From: an uncultured Eubacteriales bacterium
GTDB lineage: Bacteria > Bacillota > Clostridia > Christensenellales > Aristaeellaceae
Direction of reading: 5' to 3'
Assembly (NCBI GenBank): GCA_900315675.1
Contig: OMZY01000006.1
Location: forward strand, 83,592 to 147,591
Length of the DNA: 64,000 nt
The position numbers and the translations under genes are program-made. The notes below the pieces were generated by a model that saw only the letters and a program-made list of their open reading frames with translations, made no database searches and had not been told where the DNA came from. This document shows positions 17,222-25,741 of this stretch, one piece after another. Position 1 is the stretch's first letter. Each line of letters begins with the position of its first letter.

Positions 17222-18193
17222 ATGAATCTGAAATCCCTGGTTTCCCTGCTGCTTTGCTTCTGCCTGGTCCTGGCCTGCGGTGCCGTCCTGGGTGAAGAGA
17301 TCACCCTGTCTGTCGGCAGCCAGACCTTTTCCGCGTCTCCGGACGCCGTGGAACTCGACCTGGGCGAATTAAAGCTGCCGGACACGGATGAAGCCTATGC
17401 GGCTCTGGAGACCTTTCTGCAGCAGCTGCCTTCCCTGACCCGTCTGGATATGTTTGCCACCGATATCCCGGTGGACCGGGTTCTGTACCTGGGTGAGAAA
17501 TATCCGCAGATCCGGTTCGGCTGGACCATCCTCATTCCCTGCAAGAACACGGAACGGAAGGACCGTCCCCCGCACCGCCTCCGCACGGACCAGACAGCCT
17601 TCTCCACCCAGCACAATCTTTCCTGCACCTCCCATGGCCAGGATATCTGGGAAATCCTGAAGTACTGTCCTGACCTGCTGGCGCTGGACCTGGGTCACAA
17701 CAATTCCATTGACGACCTGTCCTTCCTGAGGTACTGCCCGAAACTGCGGGTGCTGATCATTTCCTTCAACATCTGGCAGCGGGGTGAAAAAAAGCCTTAC
17801 GTCGATATCTCCCCCATCGGGGAAATGAAGGATCTGGAGTACCTGGAAATCTGCAAGAGCAACGTGGCGGATATTGCTCCGCTGGCCAACTGCACCAAAC
17901 TGGTGGACCTGAACATCTCCACCAGCTATATCAAGGACCTGTCTCCGCTCTCCGGGCTGAAAAGCCTTCGCCGGCTTTACCTTTACGGCTGTGACGGAAC
18001 GGGCAAGCCCATTGATAAAAACAAAGTCCGGGAACTGCAGGAACAGCTTCCGGACTGCGTGATCAACAATACCCATGTAAACTGCGGCGGTCAGTGGCGT
18101 CACCACCACCGCTATGACACCCTGGCGCATATGTTCAGCTATCAGCTGCTGGACAAGCCCCAGGCTTACGAACCCTTCGATAATCTGGACTGA
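17222..18193 (+). CDS. Secreted leucine-rich-repeat-like protein (copy B)
   Basis: The 323-residue product begins at the ATG at 17222, which has GGAGG nine bases upstream. The signal peptide contains Cys in CLVLACGAVLGEE, so lipid anchoring is possible but the lipobox is poor. Repeats such as CPDLLALDLGHNNSIDDLSF, LEYLEICKSNVADIAPL and LKSLRRLYLYG form a leucine-rich-repeat-like solenoid. HRLRTDQTAFST matches HRVRTDDTAFST of the copy at 6016-6975, and both end in a YEPF segment. The last 28 bases overlap the converging Lgt-like gene. Function unknown. Confidence 0.65.
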   Translation: MNLKSLVSLLLCFCLVLACGAVLGEEITLSVGSQTFSASPDAVELDLGELKLPDTDEAYAALETFLQQLPSLTRLDMFATDIPVDRVLYLGEKYPQIRFGWTILIPCKNTERKDRPPHRLRTDQTAFSTQHNLSCTSHGQDIWEILKYCPDLLALDLGHNNSIDDLSFLRYCPKLRVLIISFNIWQRGEKKPYVDISPIGEMKDLEYLEICKSNVADIAPLANCTKLVDLNISTSYIKDLSPLSGLKSLRRLYLYGCDGTGKPIDKNKVRELQEQLPDCVINNTHVNCGGQWRHHHRYDTLAHMFSYQLLDKPQAYEPFDNLD

Positions 18194-19104
18194 TTCTTCC
18201 CCGCTGCCCGGACTCCCGCGGCGATCATGCCGGCGGAGCACAGGGCGAAAACGATAATGGCCAGCGTGCCGGCGTCCACACTTTCCGGCAGCGGGAACAA
18301 ATACGGTTTGTCCTGGACGAACTGCATCAGCGCGTTCAGGCCCATCAGCAGGGCTGTCACAATGGCAGGCCCTGCTTTTTTGATCCTTACGGACAGGCGG
18401 ATTACCAGGATCAGCAGGATCACCGCACAGATCACCTGATCCAGGTGGATAAAGCTGATAATGAACGGAATCCAGTAATTGACGATCAGCATTTCCAGGA
18501 ACAGCTGCAGGCTGCACAGGACAATACAGGCCTTCTCAAAAGCGCCTTTGACACCCGCCTGTCGCTTTTCGGAAATCAGGAGCCATACGGCGCAGCCTGC
18601 CGCCGTGATTGCCTCCAGCGTGAACACCGCGAGACTGGCTCCCCAGGCGTCCTTCAGCGCAAAGGGAAATACCTCCGGCAGGAAGGAGGGCATATCCCCC
18701 TGGCCGATGGTTTCCATCCCTGCTTCCGCCATCCGGGCAAAGATGATCAGGATGCAGCCGGGCACGGCAAACAGATCCAGCGCCTTCCCGCCGGGAACCC
18801 GGAGGATTCCGGCCGCAACCCGGATGCCCAGCACAAAGCCCAGGCAGCCGCCCGCAAAGGAAAGTTCCTCCCACCGGGGCAGGAACATGGTTTCCGCGGA
18901 CCAGTTCCGGAGATCCAGGCCCGCGTTATGCAGCAGGAAAAAGAGCTTCGCGCCGGCATATGCCAGCGGAAGCCCCAGAATCATCCCGATCAGCGCGCAC
19001 AGGCGCTTTTCACCGGCCTTTCCCAGGCGGTATGCAAACAGGAGGCCGGAAACCGCCAGCCCCGCGGCATACAGTCCAAGGATCAGCGTCATGTTTTCTT
19101 CCAT
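18166..19104 (-). CDS. Lgt-like polytopic membrane protein (paralogue of 1-581)
   Basis: The 312-residue protein has about seven hydrophobic helices. The N-terminal third aligns in pattern with the partial protein at 1-581: a GLLFAYRLGKAGEKR segment matches ALLLAARSMGKAGLKK, then a Gly-rich SFAGGCLGFVLG segment and a LDLFAVPGCILIIFARMAEAG segment follow. This resembles Lgt topology without its catalytic motifs. The ATG lies three bases after the glycosidase stop, with GAGGGG at nine bases. The conserved pairing with a phosphodiester glycosidase suggests a joint envelope function. Acyl or glyceryl transfer would be a guess. Confidence 0.6.
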   Translation of the reverse strand: MEENMTLILGLYAAGLAVSGLLFAYRLGKAGEKRLCALIGMILGLPLAYAGAKLFFLLHNAGLDLRNWSAETMFLPRWEELSFAGGCLGFVLGIRVAAGILRVPGGKALDLFAVPGCILIIFARMAEAGMETIGQGDMPSFLPEVFPFALKDAWGASLAVFTLEAITAAGCAVWLLISEKRQAGVKGAFEKACIVLCSLQLFLEMLIVNYWIPFIISFIHLDQVICAVILLILVIRLSVRIKKAGPAIVTALLMGLNALMQFVQDKPYLFPLPESVDAGTLAIIVFALCSAGMIAAGVRAAGKNQSRLSKGS

Positions 19105-19107
19105 GGT

Positions 19108-20079
19108 TTACAGCCCCTCTGCCGAAACAAAATAGATCACATCCTGCAGCTTGCGGATAGACTGGTTCGGCTTCTCGTTGATCCGTTTTCCGTGGAAATA
19201 CAGTAGCGAGGAATCCCCGCCGTCCAGGTTGTAGGCGGTCTTCACACCCTGCTGCCCGACCAGGCGGGTAAAATCCGTCAGCGTCAGGCCTGTGCTCTTC
19301 ATCAGGGTGCTGGTGTTCGTATAGGGTCCGCTGCAGCAGACCACCTTGTAATGCAGCTTCTCTACCTGGCAGAAGGCGATCCGCTGGCGCTCATACTCCC
19401 GTCCCATGTTCATCCAGGTATCCGCGCCGTCAAAATCCTGTACCGTTTCACCGTCCACCACCAGCGCGGGGCCGAAGCAGAAGGAGTTCATAATACGTTT
19501 TCCGTCCGCCTTCATCTCCGCGATGTCACCGGATTTCGCCCGGCGGATAATATGAAAATCACCGTCTTCGTCGATCGCCAGCACATCCATCAGGTGGCTG
19601 TTCCACCGTCCGGCGGTATCCAGGTTATCCCTGAACAGCACGCCCTGGCGCACCACATAGCCGAAGTCCAGCTTCTCCGTGCCGTTCACAAAGTCGCCGT
19701 TCAGACCCAGCACCGCGTTCAGGATATTGCACAGTTCCAGTCCGTCGCGGGTACCCTTGCTCCGGAAATCCCCCTTGGCAGCGGAAGTCCGGATCTGGGA
19801 AGGATCCTTGATGGTGATATCCGCGGTCCAGTAATCGCAGCGGTCTTCAAACCGGCCGGATTCGATCACAACCGCGATTGTGCTGTCCTGGTAGCCGTTT
19901 TCCGTATAGTTTTCTTCAATCGCTCTTTGGTCCAGAATGGCAAAGTCCACAGGCAGCAGATAATTCCTGTCGGAAAAATCAAGGCTCGGAAGCTCTCCGC
20001 CAAGAGCAGACGCCGCCTGTGTGCACAGGAAGGCTGCCAGAATCAGCGTCGCAAACAGCTTTCGAAGTATCTTTTTCAT
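19108..20079 (-). CDS. Secreted phosphodiester glycosidase family protein (NAGPA/DUF2233), paralogue
   Basis: The 323-residue secreted protein (signal peptide ending TQAASALGGE) has AVLGLNGDFV, FGYVVRQGVLF, FCFGPALVVDGE, QRIAFCQV and YNLDGGDSSLLY. These are the same landmarks as in the copy at 585-1583. In this copy the DGGGS loop reads DGGDS and the first loop ends GDFV rather than GDFF. It is followed after three bases by the Lgt-like gene. The ribosome site is weak. Its sugar-phosphodiester substrate is unknown. Confidence 0.8.
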   Translation of the reverse strand: MKKILRKLFATLILAAFLCTQAASALGGELPSLDFSDRNYLLPVDFAILDQRAIEENYTENGYQDSTIAVVIESGRFEDRCDYWTADITIKDPSQIRTSAAKGDFRSKGTRDGLELCNILNAVLGLNGDFVNGTEKLDFGYVVRQGVLFRDNLDTAGRWNSHLMDVLAIDEDGDFHIIRRAKSGDIAEMKADGKRIMNSFCFGPALVVDGETVQDFDGADTWMNMGREYERQRIAFCQVEKLHYKVVCCSGPYTNTSTLMKSTGLTLTDFTRLVGQQGVKTAYNLDGGDSSLLYFHGKRINEKPNQSIRKLQDVIYFVSAEGL

Positions 20080-20171
20080 GCCCAGTAAACACCATTCTTT
20101 CCGTTATGATCCGCTTGCCGCACAGCGGCCCGGTGAGCGATATTTTACCATAATCATCCTTATATCACAAG

Positions 20172-20195
20172 AGGAAGCATCCCGGGATGCTTCCT
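20172..20195 (-). terminator. Probable terminator of the symporter gene
   Basis: The near-perfect palindrome GGAAGCATCC/GGATGCTTCC lies about 25 bases after the symporter stop. The T-rich run on the minus strand is weak. Confidence 0.5.
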
Positions 20196-20221
20196 CCTGA
20201 TCAGGTACGATATCTTGTTTT

Positions 20222-21826
20222 TCAGCCTTCCGCGTCAGTTTCAATGGAGTCTTTCGCGGTCACAATCACCTTCCGCTCATAGCAGGAGAAGATGTGAGCC
20301 ACGGTGTCCTGATCCGGCGCCCTGGAAATCAGGCTGAACAGCGGTACAAGGATCAGGCCGGCGATCATGCAGAAGGCGCCCGCGTTGATCGGGGACTGCA
20401 GGAACCCGAGGCTGATGTTCAGCACCTTCAGGTTGGCCAGCATGTCGATGATCATGAATACGGAGGAGAAGAGCATGGAAGCCCAGCAGCCCACCTTCGT
20501 GGTGCGCTTCCAGTACAGGCCGTAGAGGAAGGGAGCCAGGAAAGCGCCCGCCATGGCGCCCCAGCTGACGCCCATCGCCTGTGCGATGAAAGCTACGCTG
20601 GAATTGGCCTGCACAATGGCCAGTGCGGCGGAAATCACGATGAAGACTACGATCAGCACCCGCATGATCAGCAGCTGCTTCTTTTCATCCATGTCCTTGA
20701 TTACGCGTCCCTTGAGCAGGTCCAGCGTCACCGTGGAGGAGGAGGTCAGCACCAGGGAGGACAGGGTGGACATGGAAGCGGAAAGCACCAGGATGATCAC
20801 AACGGCGATCAGGAAGGGAGACAGCGTCTGCAGCATGGTCGGAATCACGTTGTCGAATCCGCCCGCCGGGCTGCCACCTTCCGCGGCGCCGAGTTCCGCT
20901 GCGAAGAGGCGTCCGAAGCCGCCCAGGAAGTAGCAGCCGCCCGCGACCACGATCGCGAAGAAGGTGGAAATGATGGTTCCTTTATGAATGGAACCCTCGC
21001 TCTTGATCGCGTAGAACTTGCCGACCATCTGCGGCAGGCCCCAGGTGCCCAGGGAGGTGAGCAGCACAACGCCCAGCAGGCTCAGCGGATCCGGTCCGAA
21101 GAAGGAATTGAAGATGCCCGGAACGGTGCCGTTCGCGAAGCCTTCGCTGGTATCCTTTGCCGCGGATAGGCCTTCCAGGGAGGCCATGAAGCCGCCCTTG
21201 CTGCCCAGCACTGCTCCGATGACCGCAACAATACCCACCAGCATGATAATGCCCTGGATAAAGTCATTCACGGCCGTCGCCATATAGCCGCCCACAATCA
21301 CGTAGATGGCGGTCAGTACAGCCATCACGATCACGCAGACGGAATAATCGATGTTGAACGCCATCCGGAAAAGCCGGCTCAGGCCGTTATACAGCGATGC
21401 GGTATAGGGAATCATGAAGATAAAGATAATAATGGAAGCGGCAATCTTCAGGGAAGTCGCGGAGAAGCGCTTCTCGAAGAAATCCGGCATCGTCGCACTG
21501 GACAGATGCTGGGTCATGATCCGGGTGCGCCGTCCGAGGATTACCCAGGCCATCAGCGAACCGATCAGGGCGTTGCCGATACCGACCCAGGTGGCGGCAA
21601 TACCAAACTTCCAGCCGAACTGTCCGGCATAGCCGACAAAGATAACGGCGGAAAAATAGGAGGTGCCGTAGGCAAAAGCCGTCAGCCAGGGGCCGACGCT
21701 CCGTCCGCCGAGCACGAAGCCGTTCACGTCCGTGGAATGCTTCCTGCAGTAGAAGCCCACATAGACCATGACGCCGAAGAAAACCAGCAGCATGCCAAGT
21801 TTGAGAGCCAGATCACCGAATGCCAT
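20222..21826 (-). CDS. Sodium:solute symporter (SSS family), T-box controlled
   Basis: The 534-residue polytopic protein belongs to the sodium:solute symporter family, which includes PutP and PanF. Evidence includes GTSYFSAVIFVGYAGQFGWK near the first sodium-site helices, about 12-13 hydrophobic segments, and LSASMSTLSSLVLTSSSTVT, the Ser-rich sodium-binding segment of helix 9. The start at 21826 has GAAGGAG upstream. The leader is a complete T-box (see that entry), which points to an amino acid as substrate; the sequence of the protein alone does not show which one. Confidence 0.82.
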   Translation of the reverse strand: MAFGDLALKLGMLLVFFGVMVYVGFYCRKHSTDVNGFVLGGRSVGPWLTAFAYGTSYFSAVIFVGYAGQFGWKFGIAATWVGIGNALIGSLMAWVILGRRTRIMTQHLSSATMPDFFEKRFSATSLKIAASIIIFIFMIPYTASLYNGLSRLFRMAFNIDYSVCVIVMAVLTAIYVIVGGYMATAVNDFIQGIIMLVGIVAVIGAVLGSKGGFMASLEGLSAAKDTSEGFANGTVPGIFNSFFGPDPLSLLGVVLLTSLGTWGLPQMVGKFYAIKSEGSIHKGTIISTFFAIVVAGGCYFLGGFGRLFAAELGAAEGGSPAGGFDNVIPTMLQTLSPFLIAVVIILVLSASMSTLSSLVLTSSSTVTLDLLKGRVIKDMDEKKQLLIMRVLIVVFIVISAALAIVQANSSVAFIAQAMGVSWGAMAGAFLAPFLYGLYWKRTTKVGCWASMLFSSVFMIIDMLANLKVLNISLGFLQSPINAGAFCMIAGLILVPLFSLISRAPDQDTVAHIFSCYERKVIVTAKDSIETDAEG

Positions 21827-21857
21827 AATACTCCTTCTTTCTGCGGTGCCGTGCAAT

Positions 21858-22121
21858 AAAAAAGCCTCTGTGTCCTTTCGGACGCAGAGGGCGAAATTAT
21901 TCCGCGGTACCACCTCGTTTTTGCCGTTCCGTACGGAACCGGCCTCCGGATACTTTCATATCCTTTGCGCTGTATCGGGCGCGCCCGGTTTTCCTACTAC
22001 CCGAACGGGATTCAGATCACAGCTCCGGAGAGTATTTCAGGTAAACAGGCCCGGCTGCCTCACACCGCCCGGCAGCTCTCTGTGCGGAATATCTGTTCCC
22101 TTACTGGATCTCCATCATTGC
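21858..22121 (-). promoter_or_regulatory. T-box leader (tRNA-sensing riboswitch) of the symporter gene
   Basis: On the minus strand the leader has a Stem I with AGTA on its 5' side and TGAAATAC (22039-22032) on its 3' side, forming the specifier loop between GGAGA/TCTCC and GGAACAG/CTGTT stems. The distal GGCGGTGTGAGGC loop follows. The T-box core GGTGGTACCGCGG lies at 21914-21902. The terminator stem (21892-21864) ends in TTTTTT. The codon directly after GAA is AUA (Ile). AAU (Asn) or UAC (Tyr) in shifted register cannot be excluded. Confidence 0.9.
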
Positions 22122-22127
22122 ACCGCA

Positions 22128-22156
22128 ATCGTATTACGAAACCTGGCCTCCGTCAA
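22128..22156 (-). promoter_or_regulatory. Promoter of the T-box leader
   Basis: On the minus strand, TTGACG (22156-22151) and TACGAT (22133-22128) are 17 bases apart, just after the stop codon of the thiamine pyrophosphokinase gene. Confidence 0.7.
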
Positions 22157-22197
22157 GAGTCCGCCCCTGAAAAAACAGCAAACAAACAATCAGCTCT

Positions 22198-22818
22198 TCA
22201 GAAGACCCGTACCAGCAAGAGTCTTCCCTCCCGCACGGAGATCCGGGCGGTCTCTCCCGGAAGCACTTCGTTGCTGATACCGTACTGGTATTCGCAGGAA
22301 ATTTCCCCGTTCTCCAGCGGATACTTTGCTCCCCGGATGGTGATTCCCCTTGCGGTGCCGCTGATGTTCAGCAGGGAGAACCAGGAACAGTCTCCCTTTA
22401 CTTCCGCTTCCTTCCGGGACACAATGCTCATCTCGGAGTAATCGTCCAGGATGCGGGCGGGAATCCCCTGGGAATCCAGGTACAGCAGCAGCGATACGTT
22501 GCCGAAGGTATGGTCAAACCTTTCCCCTGTGACGCCGATCAGGAGAAAATCCCGGAATCCGCGCCGGATGGCTTCCTTCACCGCGTACACCGTATCCGTA
22601 TCATCCTTTTCCCGGGGCAGCACGATGGTTTCCGTGTCGGTAACCGGTCTTTCGTGGGAATCAAAATCCCCGACAATCAGATCCGGTTTCCGGCCGAGCT
22701 CCCGCTGATGATTCAGTCCGCCGTCGCAGTAGACAAACCAGTCATCCTCCCTCAGGCTGTCCCGGATCCGCTGATAGCAGCCAATCCCTGCTCCGCCGAC
22801 AATGACGCATCTTGCCAC
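22198..22818 (-). CDS. thiN: Thiamine pyrophosphokinase
   Basis: The 206-residue cytosolic enzyme transfers pyrophosphate from ATP to thiamine, giving TPP. Motifs are VYCDGGLNH, KPDLIVGDFDS, EKDDTDTVYAV, GVTGERFDH and a C-terminal beta-rich TPK_B1 domain (GARGITIRGAKYPLEN-like segment). The start is GTG at 22818 with AAGGA upstream. It is divergent from thiT across the TPP riboswitch region, so uptake and activation of thiamine lie side by side. Confidence 0.9.
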   Translation of the reverse strand: MARCVIVGGAGIGCYQRIRDSLREDDWFVYCDGGLNHQRELGRKPDLIVGDFDSHERPVTDTETIVLPREKDDTDTVYAVKEAIRRGFRDFLLIGVTGERFDHTFGNVSLLLYLDSQGIPARILDDYSEMSIVSRKEAEVKGDCSWFSLLNISGTARGITIRGAKYPLENGEISCEYQYGISNEVLPGETARISVREGRLLLVRVF

Positions 22819-22970
22819 CGGTTGTTCCTTCCTTTCGCGGTTTCTGCGCGTAAAAATGACTTTCTTGTTATAAACTGCATTCCGTTTCTGTCTTTCCGAT
22901 CCGGTGAACAGGGTAATGCCGTCCGTTCAAAAAGTCAAGAACTCCAATACGGAAAAGCTCTCCGGGTCTG

Positions 22971-22998
22971 TTGACAAACAGATGCCGGGTGATATAAT
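22971..22998 (+). promoter_or_regulatory. Promoter of the TPP riboswitch/thiT transcript
   Basis: TTGACA (22971-22976) and a perfect TATAAT (22993-22998) are separated by 16 bases and lie 23 bases before the aptamer. Confidence 0.8.
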
Positions 22999-23020
22999 GA
23001 CGCTGTTCCGTTGCGAACAT

Positions 23021-23160
23021 TGACGCTGGGGGGGCCGGTTTCCGGCTGAGAGGGCGAACGCCCGACCCTTGGAACCTGTGTAGGTAATCCTACCGTAGGG
23101 AAGCGGCCGTCACCAATCCAAACCGCTTCCCGCATGTTGCCGCACATGGGGGATTTTCTT
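23021..23160 (+). promoter_or_regulatory. TPP riboswitch with terminator platform
   Basis: The aptamer (23021-23112) carries the THI-box core GGCTGAGAGG, ACCCTTGGAACCTG and CCGTAGGGAAG, closed by TGACG/CGTCA. Two exclusive hairpins follow. GGGAAGCGG (23098-23106) can pair with CCGCTTCCC (23123-23131), acting as an antiterminator. Alternatively CCCGCATGT pairs with ACATGGGGG (23129-23152) before ATTTTCTT, acting as a terminator. The shared CCC at 23129-23131 makes them mutually exclusive. TPP should therefore shut off thiT transcription. Confidence 0.92.
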
Positions 23161-23193
23161 ATGTCCGCAGAACCGGAAAAAGGAGGAAAAAAC

Positions 23194-23778
23194 ATGAATA
23201 AGAACCTGACCCGTAAACTGACCGAGAGCGCGGTCCTGATCGCCCTGGGCACTGTGCTCAGCCTGCTGAAGATTGATCTTCCCTTCGGCGGAGGCGTAAC
23301 CATTGCAAGTATGCTTCCCCTTGTCCTGATCAGTCACCGCTGGGGATGGAAGTGGGGCATTCCCACAGCTTTTGTCTACAGCGCCATCCAGCTGCTGCTC
23401 GGTCTGGATAATGTAGGCTATGCCACCAGTTTCATCATGGCGGTTGGAATCATCCTGCTGGACTATATTATTGCCTATACCGTCATCGGTTTCTCCGGCG
23501 TCTTTGATAAAGTGATCGGAAAAAGCCGCGGAAGTATGGCTGTCGGCATCGCGGTAACCTTTGTCCTGCGCTTTGCCTGCCATCTGCTGACCGGTGTCTG
23601 GATCTGGGGTGAATGGATGCCTGAAACCTTCATGAATATGACCATGACCAGCCCCTGGCTGTATTCCTTCCTCTATAATGGCTGGTATATGCTGGCCGAA
23701 CTGGTTGTGACAGAAATCATCGCCATGCTGATTTATCAGCCGCTGGCCCGGTTTATTCGCAGGGAAGACCTCCGCTGA
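23194..23778 (+). CDS. thiT: Thiamine ECF transporter S component
   Basis: The 194-residue membrane protein has six hydrophobic segments and the ThiT pattern (ALGTVLSLLKIDLPFGGGVT, MLPLVLISHRWGWKWGI, and near the end SPWLYSFLYNGWYMLAEL). It binds thiamine and needs the shared ECF ATPases and T component, which are not in this window. AAAGGAGG precedes the ATG at 23194; the longer frame from 23134 lies in the riboswitch leader and is not used. Control by the TPP riboswitch supports the assignment. Confidence 0.9.
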   Translation: MNKNLTRKLTESAVLIALGTVLSLLKIDLPFGGGVTIASMLPLVLISHRWGWKWGIPTAFVYSAIQLLLGLDNVGYATSFIMAVGIILLDYIIAYTVIGFSGVFDKVIGKSRGSMAVGIAVTFVLRFACHLLTGVWIWGEWMPETFMNMTMTSPWLYSFLYNGWYMLAELVVTEIIAMLIYQPLARFIRREDLR

Positions 23779-23792
23779 GGTCTTCTTTTTTT
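23764..23792 (+). terminator. Terminator of thiT
   Basis: The stem GAAGACCTC/GAGGTCTTC is followed by seven T residues. It overlaps the last codons of thiT. Confidence 0.85.
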
Positions 23793-23854
23793 ATGCAAAT
23801 TAATTGTTACATGACACTTCCGCATATTCAGTTACGTAATTTTTGCAAAAACTG

Positions 23855-23883
23855 TTGACGTTGGTTACATTCTGCTGTAAAAT
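23855..23883 (+). promoter_or_regulatory. Promoter of the lacI-type gene
   Basis: TTGACG (23855-23860) and TAAAAT (23878-23883) are separated by 17 bases, about 50 bases before the start codon. Confidence 0.65.
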
Positions 23884-23936
23884 GATGAAAAAACAGCAAA
23901 CGATTTCCGTTTTGCGGAGGGAGGATTCATTCGATC

Positions 23937-24920
23937 ATGGTCAGGCTGAAAGACATAGCAGAGGTGTGCGGTGTATCGGTTGCAACGGTTTCCCGGGCTC
24001 TGAACGGATTAACAAGCGAAAGCAGGGAGAGGACCGCGTTCATTGTCCAGACAGCCAGGGATATGGGTTACTACCCGAACACGACCGCCAAAGTGCTGAA
24101 GACCAGCAAAACCAATAACATCGGCATCATCTATGAAGACCGGATGAATCATGAATATTTCAGTTCTCTTTTTGATGAACTGCGCCTGGAAGCGGAACGC
24201 AACGGCTATGACCTCACCTTCATCGGCCGGGGCGGTTCCTCCGAGGGCAATTATTATGAGCATGCGCGGCAGCGCAGTCTGGACGGTGTCATCGTTGTGC
24301 AGGCCGATTTTGAATCCGCCGGCATCATCCGTCTGGCCACCAGCAGTATCCCCACCGTCATCGTGGACCATGTCTACGACGGTGTGGACTGCGTCACCAG
24401 TGACAACCGGAAGAGCATGGAGCAGATCGTCCGTCATGTTTATGCCCGCGGTCACCGCAGGATCGCCTTCATTCAGGGCGAAAAGGGCGCTGTCAGCCGT
24501 GAGCGTCTTGCCGGCTTCTACAAAATCTGCGCGGAGCTGGGCATCCGCGTGCCTGTGGATTATGTCTGCGAAGGGCACTTCCATAATCCTGCCGATTGTG
24601 TTAAATTTATTCAGGGACTGCTGCAGCAGAAGGAAAAGCCCACCTGTGTGCTTTGTCCGGATGACTACAGTTGCCTCGGAGCGCTCTGGCTGCTGGATGC
24701 CCAGGGGATCAAAGTCCCGCAGGATATCAGCCTGGTCGGTTTCGACGGCATCATGCTGAGCCAGATGATTGCTCCCCGCCTGACCACCTACTGCCAGGAT
24801 ACACAACGGATTGCCAGGGAAGTGTTCAGTCTGCTGATCGACTCGATTGAGTATCCGGACAATCATATTCCGAAGCAGGTTACGGTCACCGGTAAGCTGA
24901 TCGAAGGAGAAACTGTCTGA
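23937..24920 (+). CDS. LacI-family transcriptional regulator
   Basis: The 327-residue repressor-type protein has an N-terminal helix-turn-helix with hinge (VRLKDIAEVCGVSVATVSRA) and a periplasmic-binding-like ligand domain (IGIIYEDRMNHEYFSSLFDE, GVIVVQADFE, CVLCPDDYSCLGALWLLD, ISLVGFDGI). The effector is probably a sugar. It is followed by, and translationally coupled to, a secreted-protein gene (TGATG overlap). No transporter or glycosidase gene adjoins it on the same strand, so its target is unclear. Confidence 0.88.
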   Translation: MVRLKDIAEVCGVSVATVSRALNGLTSESRERTAFIVQTARDMGYYPNTTAKVLKTSKTNNIGIIYEDRMNHEYFSSLFDELRLEAERNGYDLTFIGRGGSSEGNYYEHARQRSLDGVIVVQADFESAGIIRLATSSIPTVIVDHVYDGVDCVTSDNRKSMEQIVRHVYARGHRRIAFIQGEKGAVSRERLAGFYKICAELGIRVPVDYVCEGHFHNPADCVKFIQGLLQQKEKPTCVLCPDDYSCLGALWLLDAQGIKVPQDISLVGFDGIMLSQMIAPRLTTYCQDTQRIAREVFSLLIDSIEYPDNHIPKQVTVTGKLIEGETV

Positions 24921-25729
24921 TGTCTTTCACCCTGCGCAGGAGTGTTTCATTCCTGCTGGTATTCCTCTTCCTGGTCTCTCTCTTCCCTGCGGCGGTTTGC
25001 GGTGAAGAGGAAGTGGAGGAGGTTTCCCTGGACGGGGATTTCCTTTCTGAAGATACAACCGCTGATTTTACGGATGATGAAGACGCCCCTGGCACTGCCC
25101 GGGACGCCTTTATCAATGATATCATTGCTCTGGGCAAGGAGCTTTATGACAAAGCCGACGGCAAGCTTCAGCGGGCCCATTACAAGGGTGATATCTATGT
25201 CTGCAAGAACTTCACCGTTCATCTTTTCCGCCAGACCCGCGGCAGTTACCGCATGGCGGAGTTCCCGGACGTGGAGCTGAAGATTCCCAACAACCTGCCG
25301 GAAAAGAAATGCCGACCCTATGCTTACGGCTACTGCTGGGAGGATATTGCCGCTTCCGACGGCAACCCCTTTGAAGTCGCCGCCCAGTTCCTGTATGACA
25401 AACAGCTTTCCAAAGCGGAGAACATCGAACTGGCCAGGGAATTCATGAAACAGACCCGGAAGGGCGATTATTTCCAGATGACCGGCGATTACTCCGGCGG
25501 CAAGGGTGCCCACAGTGCCATTTTCATGTCGGATTACGATCCGGAAACCGATACTGTCCGTTCCCTGGAGAGCAACCGGAGCGGCAAGCGGATCAACGGC
25601 CTGCGCTACGGAAAAGTCATGTATGACTGCGAACTTTCCATTGACGAGTGGGTCGGTTTCTTCTGCCGGAAAAAATGCGGGGCCACCCTCTATCGGCTCC
25701 GGGATGATATCATTTTCGCGGATGAATAA
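24920..25729 (+). CDS. Secreted protein, possible papain-like (NlpC/P60 or CHAP type) hydrolase
   Basis: The 269-residue protein has a signal peptide (residues 1-28) and an acidic region (about 29-60). Its core contains a Cys in GDIYVCKNFTVHLF and a His in GAHSAIFMSDYD, an order and spacing reminiscent of NlpC/P60- or CHAP-type amidases; this is inference from pattern only. The ATG overlaps the stop of the LacI gene, and AAGGAG lies ten bases upstream. A possible role is cleavage of cell-wall peptides. It could equally be an unrelated secreted fold. Confidence 0.5.
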   Translation: MSFTLRRSVSFLLVFLFLVSLFPAAVCGEEEVEEVSLDGDFLSEDTTADFTDDEDAPGTARDAFINDIIALGKELYDKADGKLQRAHYKGDIYVCKNFTVHLFRQTRGSYRMAEFPDVELKIPNNLPEKKCRPYAYGYCWEDIAASDGNPFEVAAQFLYDKQLSKAENIELAREFMKQTRKGDYFQMTGDYSGGKGAHSAIFMSDYDPETDTVRSLESNRSGKRINGLRYGKVMYDCELSIDEWVGFFCRKKCGATLYRLRDDIIFADE

Positions 25730-25741
25730 AGACAGCGTGTA

